DNA from: an uncultured beta proteobacterium
GTDB lineage: Bacteria; Pseudomonadota; Gammaproteobacteria; Burkholderiales; Burkholderiaceae_C
NCBI GenBank assembly: GCA_903822435.1
Contig: CAIJPE010000092.1
Location: 1 to 33,781 of the forward strand
DNA length: 33,781 nucleotides
Direction of reading: 5' to 3'
The translations under genes were made by a program, and so were the position numbers. Below, piece by piece: positions 29,132 through 33,781 of this stretch. The notes below the pieces were generated by a model that was not told where the DNA came from, did not search any database, and was given only the letters and a program-made list of their open reading frames with translations. How positions within the stretch are numbered: position 1 is the stretch's first letter; each line of letters begins with the position of its first letter.

Positions 29132-30262
29132 ATGCGACGCGGCGATGCCCCTTCTTCCGGACCGGCGGCCACCCTCATGTTCGTGCCCCCGGGTGCTGTG
29201 AAGGGCAGGGGCACGGTCTGGGCCATCGAGCATCGCTTCAATGCGCTGTCGCGCAGCGAGTTCGACGACGGATGGGGCACCCTGGAGCAGGCGGCGCTGG
29301 AAGAGCGCGAGGCACCCGGCACCCAGGTGCTGGAGGAAAACGTCCGGGGCATCCTGTCGGGCAACGATTCGCCCGACATCGGGTTCGACCTGTCGATCAA
29401 TCCGTACCGGGGTTGCGAGCATGGCTGCACCTACTGTTACGCGCGGCCCACGCACAGCTACCTGAACCTGTCGCCCGGCCTGGATTTCGAGACCCGGATC
29501 ATCGCCAAGGTCAACGCGGCCGAACGCCTGCGCGAAGCCCTGGCATCGCCGCGCTACACGCCGGGCCAACTCAACATCGGCTCGGTGACCGATGCCTACC
29601 AGCCGGCCGAGCGGCGGCTGAAGATCACGCGCTCGGTGATCGAGGTGTTGTCCGAAGCCAGGCACCCGTTTTCGGTGATCACCAAGAGCAGCCTGATCGA
29701 GCGCGACGTGGACCTGATCGCGCCGATGGCCGCACAGGGGCTGGCTGCGGCCTATGTGTCGATCACCACGCTCGACCCGGTACTGGCCCGTGCCATGGAG
29801 CCGCGGGCTGCGGCGCCCCACCGGCGGCTGCGCACCATCGAAGCCCTGGCCAGGGCCGGCGTGCCGGTGGGTGTGAGTGTCTCGCCGATCATTCCGTTCC
29901 TGAATGAACCCGAGCTCGAGTCCATCCTGCAGGCCGCCTGTGACGCAGGTGCGTCGCGGGCCTTCAGCATCGTCCTGCGCCTGCCCTGGGAGGTGAACCC
30001 CATCTTCCAGCAGTGGCTCGAGCAACACGTGCCCGACCGAGCCGCCCGCATCATGGCCCGCGTGCGCGAGATGCGCGGCGGCAAGGACTACGACAGCGCT
30101 TTCGGCACGCGCATGCACGGGCAGGGCGTCTGGGCGCAGCTGTTGCGCCAGCGGTTCGATAAAGCCAGCCAGCGGCTGGGTTTCGGCCGTGAGCGCCTGA
30201 ACCTCGATCTCACCCAGTTCAGGCCGCCTGCCCGTGCGGCCGGCCAGGGCTTGCTCTTCTAG
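29132..30262 (+). CDS. Radical SAM protein, PA0069 / SplB-related family
   Basis: A 376-residue radical SAM protein. The [4Fe-4S]-binding motif is C95-x3-C99-x2-C102 (YRGCEHGCTYCYARPTHSYL), followed by DFETRIIAK and the SAM-contacting GSVTDAYQPAERRLKITRSV region. This arrangement is that of the PA0069 family, distantly related to spore photoproduct lyase; the true reaction is unknown. The start is uncertain: ATG 29132 would make an almost leaderless mRNA, ATG 29177 (361 residues) is also possible, and GTG 29099 is unlikely because it falls in the promoter. The LexA box implies DNA-damage induction, so a role in DNA repair is a reasonable inference. It converges on the next gene with only 3 bases between stops. 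Confidence 0.88.
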   Translation: MRRGDAPSSGPAATLMFVPPGAVKGRGTVWAIEHRFNALSRSEFDDGWGTLEQAALEEREAPGTQVLEENVRGILSGNDSPDIGFDLSINPYRGCEHGCTYCYARPTHSYLNLSPGLDFETRIIAKVNAAERLREALASPRYTPGQLNIGSVTDAYQPAERRLKITRSVIEVLSEARHPFSVITKSSLIERDVDLIAPMAAQGLAAAYVSITTLDPVLARAMEPRAAAPHRRLRTIEALARAGVPVGVSVSPIIPFLNEPELESILQAACDAGASRAFSIVLRLPWEVNPIFQQWLEQHVPDRAARIMARVREMRGGKDYDSAFGTRMHGQGVWAQLLRQRFDKASQRLGFGRERLNLDLTQFRPPARAAGQGLLF

Positions 30263-30265
30263 CCC

Positions 30266-31927
30266 TCAGGCCGCGACTTTGTCGGGGTTGGCGCTGGGTT
30301 TGCGGCCCCGCACCTGCAGCCCGCCAGGAGAACGCCCCGAACGCTGAATGCCTGCGATATGGCTGGCCGAAGAGTTGCAGCTGCGCAGGATGTCGGCTGA
30401 ACGCTGGATCAGGTCCTGGGCCTCCGGGATGGCCGCCAGGTGCCGCTTGGCGAGAATGCCCGCCATCTCCAGCAGCTTGGCGTTCAGGGTTTCTTCGCCC
30501 GATCTCAGCAGCAACCGCGCGGCTTCGCCGGGATCGCCCTTGAGCGAGAGTTCCATGGCGCGCTCGGTGACGCTCGAGATGCGCGCCTGGCAGCGGCGGA
30601 TCAACCCGACCGCCGGTTCGGCCCGCTGGGCTGCCGCGGTCAACACCTCGGCCATCGACTTCGAGACGCAAAAGCGCATGCCGATGCGCTCGACCAGCGC
30701 CTCGTGCGGGGCTGCGGGCCGCGCGGTGACAGGGACGCGCGACCACAAGGCCAGCAGCACGTTGGCGGCCTCCAGGTCGAAATCGCCTTCCATCGCGTGG
30801 GATGCCAGGGTCTCCAGCGCCTGCAGGGCAGCGGCCTGCTGGAGCCCGAGCAGCTTGGCCAGCACATCCGACGCCATCTGGAAGCGCCGCAGGCGTGTGG
30901 AATTGGGAAACCGTTCGCAGTAGCGGCGCAGTTGCTCGCGCATGGCCAGGGTGCCGGGCACGTCGCCCTTGTCGAAGCGCAGCATCGCGATCAGCAGCAG
31001 GCTCAGCGCATCGAACAGCTTGGACCGAACGCCCATGTTCAGGGTGCGCTCGAGCCACATCATCGACTCTTCGGTGTATCCCTGATAGAACGCCAGCGCG
31101 CCGGCGTGCTGTGCGCGCAGCATGCAGCCGGGTGTCAATTCGGCGGCCTTGCGGTATTCCGCCAGGGCGGCGTCGAAGTTGCACTGGTCCACCAGGATCC
31201 GCCCCTGCAGGTCGTGTGCATCGGCCGAAGTCGGCTCGGCCGCCAGCACCTCGGCAATGATCTTGCGCGCCGAGGCGTCGTCGCCCTGCGCCATGAAGCA
31301 CCGGGCCGATCCCAACCGGGCCCACTGGACGCCTTTGCGGGTCTGCGACAGCCGGTCGAAGACCTTGCGGGCGTCGTCCGGCCGTTCCAGGGTCAGCAGC
31401 AGTTCCGCGGACAGGCGACCGCAGTAGCCCCAGTACGGTTGTTGCTCCTGGAAACGCTTGACCGCATGGACCAGGGCCACCTCGGTCTCGCCGGCGTCCA
31501 GGGCCCGCAGCACGTCGGACAGTTCACGCTTTCGCTTGCGCGCTTCGCGGATGCGCTCGGACAACAGCGCTGCGGTGTAGGGCCGCACGAGGAAGCCGTC
31601 CAGCGCCGCTTCGCCCGCCTCCACGACCTGGCTGTAGCTGGCCTGGGCGGTGACCATGATGAACACCGTGCTGTGGGGCAGCAGGTTCTCGCGGCGCAGT
31701 TCGTCCAGCAGGTCCTGGCCCGAGAAGTCGGATTCCTCGAATTCGCGGTTGCACACCACGATGTCGAAGGATTCACGTTCCAGCAGCAGGCGGGCGTCAT
31801 TGACGCGCGTGGCCTGCGTGATGTGGCCCACGCCCACGTCACGCAACTGGGCTGCTGCCACGCTGCGCAACAAGGGGTTGTTCTCGACGAGCAGGGCGCG
31901 CGCCAAGTGGATGTCGCGATCGATCAT
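30266..31927 (-). CDS. Orphan pseudo-receiver (REC) protein with TPR-like helical repeats
   Basis: A 553-residue cytosolic protein. Residues about 8-125 form a CheY-like receiver, but key residues differ: N60 replaces the phospho-accepting Asp (FDIVVCNREF), the acidic pair is E15-N16, the conserved Lys is R115 (FLVRPYT), and only the Thr-equivalent T93 remains. A classical phosphotransfer is therefore unlikely. Residues about 140-380 are TPR-like helical repeats (for example SADAHDLQGRILVDQCNFDA and ALAEYRKAAELTPG), and the rest is helical to about 510 with a basic, disordered tail. No histidine kinase is adjacent. The ATG at 31927 has a weak GGGA upstream. It lies 54 bases after dnaJ on the same strand, so cotranscription is possible. 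Its function is unknown; protein-protein interaction is the safest inference. Confidence 0.85.
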   Translation of the reverse strand: MIDRDIHLARALLVENNPLLRSVAAAQLRDVGVGHITQATRVNDARLLLERESFDIVVCNREFEESDFSGQDLLDELRRENLLPHSTVFIMVTAQASYSQVVEAGEAALDGFLVRPYTAALLSERIREARKRKRELSDVLRALDAGETEVALVHAVKRFQEQQPYWGYCGRLSAELLLTLERPDDARKVFDRLSQTRKGVQWARLGSARCFMAQGDDASARKIIAEVLAAEPTSADAHDLQGRILVDQCNFDAALAEYRKAAELTPGCMLRAQHAGALAFYQGYTEESMMWLERTLNMGVRSKLFDALSLLLIAMLRFDKGDVPGTLAMREQLRRYCERFPNSTRLRRFQMASDVLAKLLGLQQAAALQALETLASHAMEGDFDLEAANVLLALWSRVPVTARPAAPHEALVERIGMRFCVSKSMAEVLTAAAQRAEPAVGLIRRCQARISSVTERAMELSLKGDPGEAARLLLRSGEETLNAKLLEMAGILAKRHLAAIPEAQDLIQRSADILRSCNSSASHIAGIQRSGRSPGGLQVRGRKPSANPDKVAA

Positions 31928-31981
31928 TCCCGGTGACTATCGGCCGGGCCCCGCTCAACTTGAGTCGCCGGCCGCGGCGGG

Positions 31982-33130
31982 CTACTTGAACAGATCCTTC
32001 ACGCGGTCCGTCCAGCTCTTCGCGTTGGGCGAGTGCCGGTCCCCGGACTTGCGGAAGGATTCGTCCAGTTCCTTGAGCAGCTTGCGCTGGTGCTCGGTGA
32101 TCTTGACCGGGGTCTCCACCGCCACGTGGCAGTACAGGTCGCCCGGGTAGCTCGACCGCAGCCCCTTGATGCCCTTGCCGCGCAGCCGGAAGGTCTTGCC
32201 GTGCTGCGTGCCCTCGGGCAGCTCGATCTCGGCCCGGCTGCCCAGCGTGGGCACGTCGATGGTGCCGCCCAGTGTCGCCGTGACCAGCCCCACGGGCACG
32301 TTGCAGTGCAGGTCGTCGCCGTCGCGCTCGAAGATCTCGTGTTGCTTGACGCGGATCTCGATGTAGAGGTCGCCGGCCGGGCCGCCGTTGGTGCCCGGCT
32401 CGCCGTTGCCGGCCGAGCGGATGCGCATGCCTTCGTTGATGCCGGCAGGGATCTTCACCTCCAGCGTCTTCTGCTTCTTGATCTTGCCCGCGCCGCTGCA
32501 GGTGGCGCAGGGGTCGGAGATGATCTTGCCGTTGCCGTGGCAGTGCGGGCAGGTCTGCTGGATGCTGAAGAAGCCCTGGCGCAGGTGCACCGTGCCGGCG
32601 CCGCTGCAGGTGGGGCAGGTCTTGGCACTGGTGCCGGGCTTGGCACCCGTGCCCTTGCAGACGTCGCAGGTGTCCCAGCTGGGCACGCGGATCTGGGTTT
32701 CCTTGCCGAAGGCGGCTTCCTCCAGCGTGATCTCCATGGCATAGCTCAGGTCGCTGCCGCGGTAGACCTGCTGGCCCCCGCCGCCGCGCCGCCCGCCGGC
32801 CGCTGCGCCTCCGAAGATGTCGCCGAAGATATCGCCGAAGGCTTCGGCAAAGCCGCCAAAGCCCTCGCCGCCGGCACCACCGCGGCCGGCCATGTTGGGG
32901 TCGACACCGGCGTGGCCGTACTGGTCGTAGGCAGCCCGCTTCTGCGGGTCCGAGAGCATCTCGTAGGCCTCCTTGGCTTCCTTGAACTTCTCTTCGGACT
33001 TCTTCGCGTCGTCACCCTGGTTGCGGTCGGGGTGATGCTTCATCGCCAGTTTGCGATAAGCCTTCTTGATGTCTTCGTCCGACGCGTTCTTGGGCACGCC
33101 GAGGATGTCGTAAAAATCGCGCTTGGCCAT
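31982..33130 (-). CDS. dnaJ: Chaperone DnaJ (Hsp40)
   Basis: A 382-residue DnaJ that delivers unfolded substrates to DnaK and stimulates its ATPase. The J domain (residues about 1-70) contains the HPD tripeptide (33-35), followed by a Gly/Phe-rich region and four zinc-finger repeats ([32 protein letters not shown]) and the C-terminal substrate-binding domains. Length and order match the type I family. ATG 33130 has AAGG 6 bases upstream. It follows dnaK on the same strand after a 124-base gap with hairpins. Confidence 0.98.
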   Translation of the reverse strand: MAKRDFYDILGVPKNASDEDIKKAYRKLAMKHHPDRNQGDDAKKSEEKFKEAKEAYEMLSDPQKRAAYDQYGHAGVDPNMAGRGGAGGEGFGGFAEAFGDIFGDIFGGAAAGGRRGGGGQQVYRGSDLSYAMEITLEEAAFGKETQIRVPSWDTCDVCKGTGAKPGTSAKTCPTCSGAGTVHLRQGFFSIQQTCPHCHGNGKIISDPCATCSGAGKIKKQKTLEVKIPAGINEGMRIRSAGNGEPGTNGGPAGDLYIEIRVKQHEIFERDGDDLHCNVPVGLVTATLGGTIDVPTLGSRAEIELPEGTQHGKTFRLRGKGIKGLRSSYPGDLYCHVAVETPVKITEHQRKLLKELDESFRKSGDRHSPNAKSWTDRVKDLFK

Positions 33131-33186
33131 GAAAAACCTTGAGCAAGAAATGAGCTAACCGGAAGTGAAACCGCCGCGCCGGTGTG

Positions 33187-33244
33187 CAGGCCGGGCCTGA
33201 ACCACCGAACGCGGCGAGAGACCAAGGCGGGTCGAGACCCCGCC
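33187..33244 (-). terminator. Hairpins in the dnaK-dnaJ gap (possible attenuator)
   Basis: Two stems are visible on the minus strand: GGCGGG/CCCGCC with a 7-base loop (33226-33244), 10 bases after the dnaK stop, and a 5-bp stem CAGGC/GCCTG (33187-33199). Neither has a T-run. Such stems could reduce dnaJ relative to dnaK, or protect the dnaK mRNA. Confidence 0.4.
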
Positions 33245-33254
33245 CCGGTGCTCT

Positions 33255-33781
33255 TTACTTGCGGACTTCCTTGAAATCGGCATCCACGACATTGTCGTCG
33301 GCCGGCTTGGCCTTGGGCGCATCGCCCGCGCTGGCTCCGCCACCGGCAGCCGCGGCTGCAGCCGCTGCGGCTTGCGGGTCGGCTGCGTACATCTTCTCTC
33401 CGAGCTTCTGGCTGGCGGTCATCAGGGCCTCGGTCTTGGCTTCGATCAGGGCCTTGTCGTCGCCCTTGATGGCTTCCTCGACGTCCTTCAGCGCGGCCTC
33501 GATCTTTTCCTTCTCGGGGGCGTCGAGCTTGTCGCCGTGCTCGGCCACGCTCTTCTTCACCGAGTGCAGCATGCCGTCGGCCTGGTTGCGCGCCTGCACG
33601 AGTTCGACCTTCTTGGCGTCCTCGGCCGCATTGGCCTCGGCGTCGCGCACCATCTTCTGGATCTCTTCCTCGTTGAGGCCCGAGTTCGCCTTGATGGTGA
33701 TCTTGTTTTCCGTGCCGGTGCCCTGGTCCTTGGCGCTGACGTGCAGGATGCCGTTGGCGTCGATGTCGAAGGCGACTTCGA
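33255..33781 (-). CDS. dnaK: Chaperone DnaK (Hsp70), C-terminal part
   Basis: The last 174 codons of DnaK; the start lies beyond the window edge. Visible is the end of the substrate-binding beta domain ([28 protein letters not shown]), then the helical lid (about 120 residues, [20 protein letters not shown] onward) and a linker of Ala and Gly runs before the acidic tail ending [13 protein letters not shown], the C-terminal peptide of Hsp70s. It is followed by dnaJ, and the pair is the usual Hsp70-Hsp40 unit. No ATPase domain is visible here, so its intactness cannot be judged. Confidence 0.97.
   Translation of the reverse strand, partial: EVAFDIDANGILHVSAKDQGTGTENKITIKANSGLNEEEIQKMVRDAEANAAEDAKKVELVQARNQADGMLHSVKKSVAEHGDKLDAPEKEKIEAALKDVEEAIKGDDKALIEAKTEALMTASQKLGEKMYAADPQAAAAAAAAAGGGASAGDAPKAKPADDNVVDADFKEVRK

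Overview
The window is high-GC (roughly 70 percent) bacterial chromosome. Gene order and protein type point to a betaproteobacterium of the order Burkholderiales, probably close to Comamonadaceae or Leptothrix/Rubrivivax-like genera. The evidence is the rpsB-tsf-pyrH-frr-uppS-cdsA-dxr-rseP-bamA-skp-lpxD-fabZ-lpxA-lpxB-rnhB run followed by a head-to-head ppsR/ppsA pair, a rpsF-priB-rpsR-rplI-dnaB block, and dnaK-dnaJ. This assignment rests on gene content and order, not on a search.

Left edge (1-1867, minus strand). An incomplete reading frame starts as an NAD(P)H-hydrate epimerase (NnrE) and changes near position 150-160, without breaking frame, into the middle of a type I restriction-modification methylase (HsdM). 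Base composition changes at the same place. Upstream of it on the same strand is a DadA-type D-amino-acid dehydrogenase. A perfect 26-bp palindrome lies between the two.

Housekeeping run (2149-17315, plus strand). Fifteen tightly packed, often overlapping genes cover translation (rpsB, tsf, frr), UMP phosphorylation (pyrH), undecaprenyl diphosphate, CDP-diacylglycerol and isoprenoid synthesis (uppS, cdsA, dxr), site-2 proteolysis (rseP), outer-membrane protein assembly (bamA, skp), lipid A synthesis (lpxD, fabZ, lpxA, lpxB) and RNase HII (rnhB). A SpoU/TrmH-type RNA methyltransferase ends the run. Hairpins lie after rpsB and tsf, and a GC-rich intergenic element resembling dispersed Comamonadaceae repeats sits between pyrH and frr.

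Middle (17326-25809). ppsR (minus) and ppsA (plus) diverge around a 17-bp palindromic element. A secreted subtilisin-like protease with two tandem discoidin-type domains (minus) follows. Next is a two-gene symporter unit: a small DUF4212 subunit, then a sodium:solute symporter with a coiled-coil insert and an EF-hand-like loop.

Right part (25954-33781). rpsF-priB-rpsR-rplI has an extended -10 promoter and a leader that can fold two mutually exclusive ways. A strong tandem terminator and dnaB follow. A radical SAM protein of the PA0069/SplB-related type has a perfect LexA (SOS) box overlapping its -10 region. On the minus strand lie an orphan TPR protein with a degenerate receiver domain, dnaJ, and the C-terminal end of dnaK running off the window.

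Most of the window is conserved core genome. The best candidates for a second look are the NnrE/HsdM junction, the SOS-controlled radical SAM gene, the rpsF leader, and the pseudo-receiver protein next to dnaKJ. I see no tRNA or rRNA genes, insertion sequences, CRISPR arrays or prophage genes.
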